In this document: positions 24,187 to 36,800 of the stretch, one piece after another | How positions within the stretch are numbered: the stretch's first letter is position 1 | How the letters are laid out: every line of letters starts with the position of its first letter | NCBI GenBank assembly: GCA_932294295.1 | Contig: OW028574.1 | Span: 53,814,797-53,878,796 of the forward strand | DNA length: 64,000 nucleotides | Direction of reading: 5' to 3' | Origin: Alitta virens | Taxonomy: Eukaryota > Annelida > Polychaeta > Phyllodocida > Nereididae | Program-made: the position numbers and the translations under genes | Notes under the pieces: generated by a model | What the model was told of the DNA's origin: nothing | The model's input: only the letters and a program-made list of their open reading frames with translations | Database searches by the model: none

Positions 24187-27100
24187 TTACTCTGACATAT
24201 ATAATATCCTTCTGGATTTCTTGGGAATCTTTCCTAAGATCTCAGCAGGTTTGGTGCTTCCGAAAAGAATGGTTGAAATGCTTTCATTAGAGACTGGTTG
24301 GTGATCATTCTCTTCATTAATTGGTTCCTCATCTGGTTCTCCAGCCACAAGTCCACGAAGATTGTCAAAGAAATGATCTACGACTTGGTGATCTTCAGGA
24401 ATTATGCTATCATCCCCTTTGACTGCCTCCATGTAATTGCACAAGAGTGTGATGAAGAGATTAACCATCAGATAGATCATGGTACACAAGTAAACGATGA
24501 GATACACTTGTCCTGGTAGACCGATGGCTCGACGAATTGATTGGTAGTCAAAGTTGCCCAAGAAATTAGAACACAGTGCAATTGCAGTGTTTTTGATGCT
24601 GCCATATTTTATATATCTAGATCCAAATGCAAGATGGCCAAGTGAAAGGAACGCTGCATATACCACGAAGACAAGGAATCCCATTCCCAACAAATCGGAT
24701 GCGGACTGAGCCACGGTCGCTGACAAGATGGCAATTGTTTTGTTGTATCGGAGGATATGCAAGAACTGAAGCATTACTAAGAATGTTGCCAAACCCAGGA
24801 ATGTCAGGAAGATGTTGTCCGAAGTTGTGACGATTTGGAAGTTGGCTACCTCACCTGAAACAAAGGTGCCAAATTATCACGATATACCCTCAGGTTATGT
24901 CAATGGCATATATACATTTTAACGACATTTAGAGGTCACAAAAGACCTATTTTTAGATTGATCATGGTTTTTTGCATATATTGACACCTTTTGATTAAAT
25001 TCCAGCCAATATAAGATATAAAACTAAAATTTACCAGAAACTTATGCAGGAAACTCAAATGAAGTGTAATGACACTGTTATTATGCAAAGTTCCTTGTGC
25101 ACCAATTATGTATAATGATGATAAAGATAGTGGCATGGCAATCATATTTATTTTGTTTTATGATTTATACACCGTTATTGTGAAGTTTATAATGGGCCAT
25201 TCAAGGCAATTAAATTATGAGTAACAATTACTTCGTAATAAAAATACTCACCCCAATGATGCATCATATATTCCACACTTTTCACTGTCCAAACAGATCT
25301 GTATGCATAGATTGACAAGGCTATTATGAAGAATGAGGATGACACAAGGATGGTCCAATTCCAGAGACTTTTGAACCATGAGCATTTGTGTTGTATGATA
25401 TCCAGAATCAGATATACGGTCATCACCAAAAAAACCAAAGTGCACAGAATTTCTGTCACGATTGCGATCACTCCAGCACCGCCATTGTACCGGTATAGTT
25501 TAACTGACCGGATATCAGTCCAAAAATGGGTTTCTCCGGTCGGGGGAAGTTCAAAGGATATGATGACCTGAGTGAACAGTCCGCTTTGCATGTTGAACAC
25601 ATTAAACTCAGCGAATATGACTCTGGTGTACTGGTCAATCCATCGGGATGAGTTTAAGCCATCTAGAATTTCCAGCGCTTCTGGTTTGGTCAAACCAAGG
25701 TTAGCAACATAACCACCTCCGTCGTAAGTCGTTAGAAAACCCCAGAATGGTAAACCTCTCAGCTGAGATGATGTGTTGTACATGAATGCCTTTTCTAGGT
25801 TAGTAAGCTTCTCTCCTGTGCTTTGACCTTCTGAGATTGGTATCCACCCTAAACTGTGATTCCTTGTTTCATGAGTGCTTTTTTGTGTTGGGCTGTAACT
25901 ATATGTGCACCTCTTCGTGGCCATATCTGTTGGTTCTGGGATTTCACAGGTCTCTGAAAAAGATTCAAGGCTTCCAAATCAACTCAGTGTCAACAATCTT
26001 GCAAAGTTGTGGTGCTCACTATGAGACAGTCAAAGGGATAGGCCAATTCCAGAAAACATGAGCGTTTGTGCTGTACGATTAGAATCAGATAGGCAACAAA
26101 AAGACCAGGGAATTTCTGTCACAATTTTAAGTAATGTAGTAAAATTACCTCACGTTTTACATGGCAACTCACCCAGCCAGTGTCTGTTTAAAGCTAAATT
26201 AAGGGCAAAGCTGTGGGTTTCTCATGATATGTCCCTATCAAACCATTGCTGTACTGGTAGTATTATAGTTATATAACAAAGAGATCATCTATTGCAATAG
26301 TTTAAGATATTTGACATCATCCACTGCAATAACTTCTTCCTAAGCTATTTTACTGTACCAACTGTAATTAAATGTTAGTAAAAGTCATTCCTGATCAATA
26401 TATACTATATATATGAGAGTATTTAAATATGTAATGGAATGACTTTAGAAATTAATGAGTAGATGGTTGATGTTTACCATTCTTCACCCTCAGTTGTCTA
26501 AGTCTTGGAGGCCCTAGCCTCATTGCATAAGTGTTAGCAATAAACTTTTGATCATAAGCTGAAACTAGTTTCCCATTGTAGTCTTTGTAATAATAAACTG
26601 CATCTACAAAGTCTTTCTTAAGCCATGCATGTAACTCTGATATTCGGTGAATCTGCAAATGGAGATCAAATCAAATTTTGAACAGGTATCAATATTGTGA
26701 AACAAATCTGGGTGATTTATCACACCACATTTGTGATGTATAAAAGTACATAACACCTGATATAAACAAGCTCTTTGACTCATATTGCTTAAAAATCAGT
26801 CATTTCAGCATTTTCATAATTCACAGATTATTTAAAAGTTTAATTAAAGGTGACAAATATGAAAAAACTTAACATCAAAATTGTCCGATAACCAAGAAAA
26901 ATCGATGCGTCTGACTAAATGGCGTTAGCTGATTCTAGATTTCAAACCACAATTTGTCTAGTACGTTAACATTTTTATAGTTATGCACTGATTAGTTTGT
27001 CCACATTTGGAACACCGCGTTTCTTGTGGTATCAAAATAGTAGTTAACTGGTGTATATATGGAGGTGGTGTTACTTCTAGATATTTTCCCATTCGATTCT

Positions 27101-27881
27101 TCAGGTCTGTGTTTTGGAGGTAGACATCTGAATCTTGGTTGCCATATGCTATGATGAGTAGCATGAGCAAAAACAAGCCTTGCAGGAAGATCTCTCTTAT
27201 CATATTACTGATCTTCTTGTCCATCTTCTTCTTCTTCTTTGCTTCTTCTATTTCATTTGTATTGACATCTGTGTGAACTAAATCTGTAAATGTAACCTCA
27301 TACATGAATTACTGTGGTGATTTGGGAAAATTGAAACTTGCTATTTACTGCTCCTAAGGGATAAATTTTGAATATAATACCACTACGATTGCTGAAATTT
27401 CTTGGGTGGGTTATAAACAAGTTTATCAAAATGTGTTTGCTTTTATAAATTCAGACAGCGCTAAAAAGTCATCACTTACAGTCATGATTTGAACTTGTAA
27501 TTAATTCTTAGGAGAAAAAAGTCAAATGGATGCATTTCAATTGAATGACATATAAACCTCAAGTTCAGAGAGACATCATGTTTTGTTTCCAGTGATGATG
27601 ATAGTACGTTAAATTTACATAGTGGTTAAAATATATTGGCTTACATTTGAACTGCATTAGAAAAGAAAGTCAACTAAATACCAGAAATGGAATATGCTTG
27701 GGTTGAATTGAATACAAATGACTTAGATCAGCCTTAAGACGAACATTTTTGAATGAATGAATTTACCTGGATTGGAAAAGATGTCAAACCAGTTTTGTTG
27801 TTGACCATAACTATCTTCATACTCTGACACATCAGTGTCCTTTTTGAATAGGAAAGACAGCAGTGCGGATATTAAAAGGAC
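24187..27881 (-). other. Polycystin exons 27767-27881, 27075-27283, 26478-26652, 25252-25953, 24187-24854: TOP domain, channel helices, C-tail
   Basis: After segment 6 (FLQGLFLLMLLIIAYG) comes the extracellular TOP domain: IHRISELHAWL, GLPFWGFLTTYDGGGYVANLG, WIDQYTRVIFAEFNVFN. Segments 7-11 follow, ending with LLGMGFLVFVVYAAFLSLGH, a pore loop and GQVYLIVYLCTMIYLMVNLFITLL. The pore reads SNFLGNFDYQSI (LGN at 24553-24561), aligning with LGD of polycystin-2. The C-tail after the last helix is short (about 80 residues) and no coiled coil is evident, unlike human PKD1. Basic KKSRR lies near the end. Confidence 0.93.
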
Positions 27882-30800
27882 CTGCAATAATGAATAATGA
27901 ATGCAATTGTCTTCAGCCAGTCGTTCCTCTTGTTACATAATACAATGAGATACTCTAATTTGATGTTGAGTAACTTCTGGCATTAGTTTGCGTAATTACC
28001 TTCACTGGCTGAATCACCATGACCGATTCAAAGAAGGACAAGAAGAACGCAGTCAGCCATGCTCGTGACTTCTCGCCACCCCAGTCAAGAGCGTAGAAAA
28101 TAGTGAACAACGCCGATGCAAGGACTGCGATAACAACCAAGAACCACCCAAATCCAATGCACCAGTGGGGTAAGGGATACTTTTTCTTCTCTCCTTCTGG
28201 AGTCGGTGGTGTTATGATCTTGTATTGCTCTTTTGCTTTATCGTCGCCCGGTTTCCTTCGTTTGGTGTAATATGCCTCATCGGATGTTTCAATGAAAGTC
28301 TTGATCTTACGAGGAAGTGGCATTGATTTTGTGAAGAATATTGTTATTAAGAGGATTGGTGGTATGACAATCAAGCTCGCAAGAATGCTGTTAGTCAATT
28401 CCTTCATGGTTATTGTTATCGGTCCTATGGTGAAGAGCCCTCCTGTTGTTCCACCTTCAGCAGCTTCTTCAGGACCAGTGTACCACATGGCATTAGTTAT
28501 CATTGTCAAATATAAGATCGCTAAGCAGACAGATATTCTTTGAGCCCTTGTGAAGACTGACGGGGTGTTTCGGAATGCAACAGACAGCCAAATATGGTCA
28601 TCAAACATCTTCCTATTCAGATTATTACGAAGCAGGACTCCAGTGTTGGAACTACTACCAAAGGTGGATACTGTCAACACCCTCTCTGTCTTTCTGTCCC
28701 CTCTTGTTTTGTCAAGCCATTTGTTGTTATGAAACACCCACCTGTAATCAGAAAAAAAAGCATATATGTTGTTCATGGTCTTTACAGCACACAAATTTGT
28801 GAAGCACTGCTATCTGGCCCACTGTACTAAATAGATGGCAAATTTTCTAGTAGTGCAAGGAGTATAGATATGTTGCAGTGGTAAATCGTCGTCTAAGGCT
28901 ATAATTCGATTTGAATTAGTATTTCATCTCTTGTATGTGGCTTTCCAGTAATTAAGAAGACCTTAAATTTTTCACATGTCACAAAATATTTCATTCTGAT
29001 TTGTGTGAATAGATATAACTTCTTACCAATGGTTTCGCTGAAGGTCAATTATAACGACTTTGTCCAGGAACCAACCACAGTCATTTCCTTCTCCAGATCC
29101 ATCATGCCAAATTCTTATGGACATTAGTTCTCCAAGATCATGCTTGGTGTTTAGCAGGAAAAAATTTATATCGCCTCGTCCGAAGTTCTGTCAAATAATA
29201 TATATGTATTAATAATACAACAGCGAGAATACAGTTTGATCCTTACATCAGCCAGATTTCTTAAATTACAAATTCAAGTTATGATGCATTGTTCGCGAAA
29301 CATTCGCAACCAACCTTATATATTAAAGTGGCATTGCAATACATTTTTGAAATACATGTACCTTTCGATTTCCATCATCCATCTGCCTTATCCCTGTGTC
29401 AGCATTAGATCCACATAAGATGAAGTAAACTTTGGAGTTAGTCTGTGAATGTCTCTTGATCCCAGTGTACACATGAATCTCATATCGGTGTGGAGCTGAT
29501 GCCATATTGGCTACCAGGGGTAAAGTTGTCCACTAGAATAATAAAATGAAGCATATTAAGTAATTCAGCAACCCAGAAAACATCCATTTTTGCCCAGCGT
29601 TATTTTATTCTGTTATCTTTAATATTGTCTCATTAACATGCAAAACCATCTGCTGGTATCTGCCTGAGAGCAATTCATGACCTGGGGACCAATTAATAAA
29701 GCGCCTTATTAAATTGAGACTGCATTTTTTTTTTGTAAAAGAACAAGAATAACTGTTGTGATTAAAAGTATTGTAACACTAAAATGGCATCACTTAATGA
29801 TTTGAGAGATTTATTGTTAGCTAGTGTTTGTCCAATTTGGGATGGTCCCTGCCTGTCCTAATTAGCCCATCAGTTGCAAAAATACAGGACGTATAGCCCT
29901 AATCACTAACTCACTTGTCCAATTTGGCATGCTGTCAGGGTTAAGAATCAGCAGATGAGCTTTTGATTTTTGAATATTTTATGTAGCATGCAACTTATAG
30001 CGAGCTAAATTCATTATTACTATACAGCATGTTGGCTGAGAGTATTATGGTTGATTTATTACTGACTCGAGCAGCATCTTGCTTGTCCAGCATCCTGCAG
30101 TAGATGAGCAAAGGGATGTAGAGTAGAATGAATCCAATAACTGTAGCAACAACTGGCATGTTTTCAATGAGTTTGGCTCCAAAGTTATCGAACAAGTTAC
30201 TGAAGTCAATTGTGTTAGGTCCTGAAAACATTCCGGCTCCCAGACTCCCAAAAAGATTACTCTTGAAGCGAATTCTGTCTGGTGTGGAGTCCTCTTCAAC
30301 CTGGGAAGCAGGAAATTTTGTCGCTATTTTAAATAATTCGATATCATTCTATATCTGTCGTTACTGTCCTACAAACCCTTCCCTCTGATTCAAAGACATT
30401 AAGTGTTGACATGTAATTATAGACACTTTGAAAAACAAGTTATAGCAGGTTAGAAAGAAATGTCAGTTGAGAATTAGCTGGCCTGAACCGTAAGGGGAAC
30501 TGAAGCGCACCTCTAACCCTTAGCCACCCAAGTGGATATCAAATCCTTTCTGAAATGCATGTGTTGTCAGGGTGATACAGATTTTTCAAGTCACGTGCAT
30601 GTGGTTTTTACCAGGACAGAATGGTAAACAACCAAATTGATATATAATATAAAAGACATGTAATTTAAGGGTGTTGCAACAAATGCACAAACCTCTGCTA
30701 TATGTTCCTCCCAAATTTCATTTTCTTCATCCCACTTTTGGATCTTGATCTCTGCTATTCTCACCCTGTAATAAACGCCTGGTCCTCCTTTGCATTCTGT

Positions 30801-33800
30801 ACCTTCGTAACAGCCTGGACAAGAATTACGAAATCTCTAGTTCAGGATGCTATATGAGTTTAATGTGAGAGAGCATTGACTAATTAACTTGATGAGTGAC
30901 GCTTAATGTGTTGGCTAGAAATCTTTGTGAAATACATTTTAGATTTAGATCAATTTATTTTCATAATTGACATTAAAGGTATATATCAAATTATATTAAT
31001 GAAATGAGAAGATGCAATTATGATGGAGACCCCTCAAGCTAGCAAGCTAAGAGGTGCCACCAATGAAATGAGAGATGAGATGAGTGACATGGAATGGAGG
31101 AAATGTTAGTACATACTTCTGAAGCGGACTCCAACGATCAATGTCCGATTGCCATCATCCGTGTTTGTCTCATTGGAGAAAGGAGTGGTATGGTTATCGA
31201 AGACACTTTGTGTGGTGACTTCTTTAGTTGTCGTCTCTACAGGAGTGGTTGTAGGTGATGCTGTTGTTGTGTCGGGTGCTGTCGACGTTGTCGTTGCATT
31301 AATTGTTCCATTAATGTCTTCGTCAAGAGAGTCGAAGTTAATGACTGATCGAGTGTACTGGTCCAATGAACCATTAAGAGCCATTTCGAGCTGTAGAGCT
31401 GAGAGTGTCACCGTGTATGCAGCTTCTGGTAAGGTAAAGTTCTCATCATATGTGGCATTTTCGATGTTGACATACTGACTTGCAGGAAAGGTATAATTCC
31501 AGGAGTAATTGCTAGGGGTTGGATTCTCATTGACTGCGGCAAACACCTCTAAGATCTCGAATTCCCTTGGGTATATGTTGATCTGAATTGGTCTGGCTGG
31601 TTTGCTGATAGTAATCTTGTGGTACACCAAGCCTGCAGCTCTTGGCTTGTCGATGACTTGCGGCTCGGGCAAATTCTTTGGTGCTAACGACACCACAAAC
31701 GGTGAAGCTGGTTTAATGGACTTGGACAGTGGTCCTACGCTTCTCTTTTTTCTGCTTCCACCAACTTGCGTTTCCACCACACATTTCTGCACTCTCATAT
31801 CCAGCACACTGCTTTCCACCCCTGTGTCAGTTTGGTTTCCATAGATGAATGGGTTGATATCCATGAAAATCATCTAAAATGTGAATGAAAACGAACCAAG
31901 TACCATGATTATCATGGTCAAAAAATATGGCCAACAGCAATAACTGCTGGGATGTTCTTAGTAATTATCTATGAAATTAAGTTCACCCCAATAAGATGCA
32001 TGAAAATTTATTATATAACCAGTTTGATCCTTATCTGAAGCTTTCAATGATTACAAAATTTAAAAACCATCCCACCAAATATTAATATTTTGATGACTAT
32101 TAATTAGAATAGTACCTACAATTTTCATATTCTGTATATACTATACTGACCTTGTATTCCACACAACCAACATCTTGTCCAAACAATGTTCTCCCAGGGG
32201 GCAACTCAGCTCCACCTTGTTTGTTATCGATAATATTTGAAGACTTCAAAAGTTTGTCATCCATAGTTTGAACCATCGCAGTGATTTCTGGTTTCGACAT
32301 AACACGATCTGGATCTCCTGGTTCCATGTCTTCAGAAACGATATCCAGAATGCTATGGCAGTTGTCTATGCCTTGTCGCATCACATTAGCAGCCTAGCCA
32401 AATTTAAACCGCAAGAAATAGAATTAAGTGGAAACTTATTTAAGTCTCAGTAATTTATATTTCTTAATGTCACTGTTTAATAACTAGGGTTGAACTTTGC
32501 ATTTGAAAAATGTTGTCTGACAAATTGTTCCAATCTTAAAGTTTTAGAATCTTTTTATGCATCTTATCTGTATTTGCACTTTCCAGGCCCATAAAATGAT
32601 TATAAGAAAACTAAAACTAAACTAAAAAATACTACACCTTTCGTTTGATTTCTTCTAGTTCTGAGAGAGTTTCGTTTATGTAACCTAGTGTTGTCTGAAA
32701 TTACAAAGGACTCATAAAGCCATAATACAATAATTATTCATTGAGTGGACAGGAAATCAAATGCATATTGGTCATCAACTCTTTATTCACTCACTGCATG
32801 TAATGGACTGGCAGTTGTCGCCAATTCATCTGTGCCATTCTGGAATTAAATCAAAACAGCTTTGAAGAAAATAAAAATTCAGTGGGAGTACAATGTAACT
32901 AGTCTGCACATAAAAAGGTCAGGAAATGGCGAAATGCAACTTACTGTCTTTTTGTTTGCTTCATTATAAAAGTAGTCAGAGGCAATCATACAGGTCAGTG
33001 TGCTTCCAATCAGATCTAAAATTTAAATCAAAATACAACAATACTACTTCCAAATGTATATTAACATTGTAATTCTAGGAGCATATTTGCTTTATCTACA
33101 GTGCCACAAAGTGTTTTGAAGGAAATGTGTAGTTGTAAGTGGTAGAAGTTAAAAAACTCTTTTATGTCAATGAAGTAAAAATCCAGCATCAATATATTTA
33201 TATGATGTATTTAGTGCTGGCTATCCTGGTTGTTCCAACACTTTGGGGGCACTGCATGTTTGTGTTGCCATATCGGATAAAGCTACATCTATATTTCATT
33301 GCTTACCACTTGCCATTAATGTGGGGTTTTCAACACTTCCATTGTGTTTGAAGTCCCTGAATGTGCCTGTAAGGTTTCCCAGCCTGTTGGTCCCAATTTC
33401 CTGTGTATATTGATGAAATGTCATAACATGAGCACACTATAACAAAACATATGCGATGATTAATATTATCAACCAGTGACACTAGTAATTTATGCACACC
33501 CTGTTGTACTGTTTACATAATGATGAAGAAAAAAACCAACGCCTAACGAGAAGTGTAAACCTAATCAGAGGCACGATCCGTCATCTCACAAGACAGATAT
33601 CCTTGGTGTATTACTGCACCTATTTCCATAATCAAAGTTCAGTATGTTTAATAGATAGATAGATAATACTTCATTTCCAAATGTTGGAATTCTTTGTGCA
33701 TTTCAAATACAGAAAAAGATCATACACACTGAGACGCACACAAACATATGTATCACAGAGAAACATGAGCATACGTGTCACAGACATACCTACAAAAGGC

Positions 33801-36800
33801 ATAATCATGCAAAAAATCACAGAAATGTTCACGTGTAAGCATCTCCAATTATGATAGTAATGATCAAATATGCTGAAAGTTAATATACAATTTACCAATG
33901 CGTCTACTTCAAGTTCTTCTTTCTTGATAAACACCGTTCTCATGACTTCACTGTGTTGGGACAAAGCTTCTGGTTCCTCAATTGCAAACTCACCATCAGA
34001 TACCTTTTTGATCAGGTTTGTTCTTGCCTGGAGCATTAAAATTTAAATATTAAGTAAATGAGTAACAGTTATGGTGTTAAATAAAATTGATAGTAATATT
34101 GTGTAATCATATACATGTATTATTACCTGAATTTTGTCTTTTGTAATGTTTTCAGCTTTTTGCTCATCTGCCACTCCCTGATACTGTAAATAAGAAAGGG
34201 TCATCCAACAATCGGTGAATTTGAGCTTCATCATATATGTCACATATATCAAAGGTTCAAATTCACATCTCTTCCCTAAATGCATGATTATATAGCTTTT
34301 GATGATTTTCATTTTAGATAAGAAAACTTATCAAGCTGAATAATATGCTGATTTGATTGGATACTGTAGTTCTCTACTTAACAGCCTAAAGCTGTACTAA
34401 AATTCAAAGGGGCGTTCACATTGTCACGTATAAGACCTACATATGACCACAGATAAAAAAATATTTTTACTCTTGCTCATCCTTTGCCATACGTAGTTCA
34501 CTCGGTGAACGTTTCAAGGATACTCTTGCTTATCCGTAGGACGCTCCTGCTAGAGTTAAATCATCCGTGACCATACATGGAGATTGCAAAAATTTTTAAT
34601 CATGCTTAAAACTTTGGTGGACGTTCTAACAGAAACACAAGTGACCAAGTATAGCCCATTTCTTACATCCGTCGGCATAAGTAGGTCTGAAACGTGACAG
34701 TGTGAACGCCCCTTTATAAGTTATCAGGTTGAAATCGGGCTTTATTCTGCAAAAGTTACATTTAAAGTCTGATGATGGATGAATAAACTTACATAGTCAG
34801 TGGGCACATTCAGCTCTGATATCATGGCATACACCATAGAAACAGCAGCTTGGGAACTGCCATTCTTCAATAGAGCATCAATGGGGTTGCCCTCCCCTTC
34901 TGATGAGGCAGACATGATTGAGTTCATCACTTCATCAGCTGGTTTAGGTTTGGGAATCACCTGAAAATTTCCAACAATGTGTTTAACAGTAGAACAGATT
35001 AAAATGTGCATGTTAGGCATAATTCTCAATATTGGAGTGATATTAAACTCGAACAAACTGCAACTATCATAAGCCAGTCTTAACGTTAGACCCTCGATCA
35101 GGCCCCTCCGCAGGAGAGGGTCTAATAGAATTCAGGGGAGCAACAATCCTAGTGGGGGAATAAGCAATTTGACCATGTAGATAAGTATATATTAATCATA
35201 AGAATACAATTTGTCGAGAACCTGTACCTCATGTAATGATGCAATGCTGTATTTCACCATATTCGAAGAACTATTAAATAAAAATTAACATGTGCAGTGA
35301 ATGACGACTTTAAGCGTATGCTGTGTGTATCCATTTTCGACCATCGTTTTGCAGACTCGTCCTGAGGGTCTGCATTCAGACATATCATATGCTGTATATT
35401 GTTAATGTATGGTTAGTCCCGCAGTCAGTATTGTGGTGAGTGTTGTCAGTTTTGTCTGGGATAAGTGTCTATTGAACATTGCGTAGGGCCAAGTAAATGC
35501 ATGGGGTTGTATTATTTGGACAGTAGAAATTCAGATGAAGGCCAACCAACTATTGGTTTTAAATTAATAAGGTAACTACTGTGTCATAAATCAATTTTAT
35601 CTATAGTATATATATGGAAGTTTGATTTTAATACAGAATTTGGTTTCTCCACAGAACACAGTCCATTTCCATGAGGCAGGTCATTTGTAATGTATATCAT
35701 CCTATGCTCACCCTGACATGTGTTTGGTATCTTTTGGGATCATTGACTGTGTCATATATGTAGACAACAATATCAAGCTGGAATCCATTTTGGTAGTTGT
35801 CATAACATGTTGCGTCACCCACAGGAAATGTCGTTGGATCTGTGAATGGTCTGTATCCATAAGAGAATGGAAAGGGTCTTTCTGCTGAAGGAAGTTTTAA
35901 GCGAAAATCATATTTCAACGGAGCATCTGGATTTTCAGGTCTCCATTCTTTCCATCCATCACAAGAGACTACAAATGTGGTGTTTGAGGCAATTCCTGCA
36001 ATGTAATAATGTATAATCAAAATAACTCCAGAATCTTCATGCATACTTTTGCCTTATTCATCAATATATTTAGCTTAGATTGCCACCTGCAGCATGGGGT
36101 GGGTGATATTATATTAATGACATATAAACTTGAAGGGCTATTTACATAAATCTAGCATAACTGAAGTGTGCATTGCACAGAGCCTTGTGTTGGCCACTGG
36201 GTTTCAGGTCTTCACCCAGTGTTACCATACTTGCCCTCACCACGGAGACAAATTTTTTTTAAACAAGTCCTACTCTACACTACTTAAAAAAGTAAATATA
36301 ATGTTTATAAAAACATAAATTGTTTTTTTAATTACGCAGGCCTTCGTAAATTATGATACAAAGCATTTCATGTGAAGTGAAACTCACCTTCTCTGGGCTC
36401 CACCCAGCAGTAGCCACCATACGCGGGTTGGTTCGTAAGGAAAGTAAAGTTTGCGACAACCTTTACTGAATGAGGCATGGTGTAAGCTTCCAGTACCATC
36501 ATGTGATCTTTGCCAGGTGTGAGTGAATTTGCTTCCACAAAAATGCTCTTTTCGTGAACACCTATGACACAAATTAGTGTGGGAAAATATTAAATACGAA
36601 AAAATAATGTGGGTGGGTGAAACAGGGGTTTACATCGTGTATTTCTGCACCTCGTGGGCTGGTTCAGTAGGCAGGTGTCACAGCAATGAGGCAAAGGATA
36701 AAACAGCTGTCCGAGGTCCCACCAGGTAGTGAACTTATGACCAAGAAGTGCCTATCGCTATACTTCACATAAATGATGTGCCTGCTCCCCCGAATCCGCG

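Noticed and set aside
31149..31478. 109-codon Val/Ser-rich frame on the plus strand
   Set aside because: Antisense shadow of the Thr-rich mucin-like coding stretch (GTT/GTC from ACN codons).
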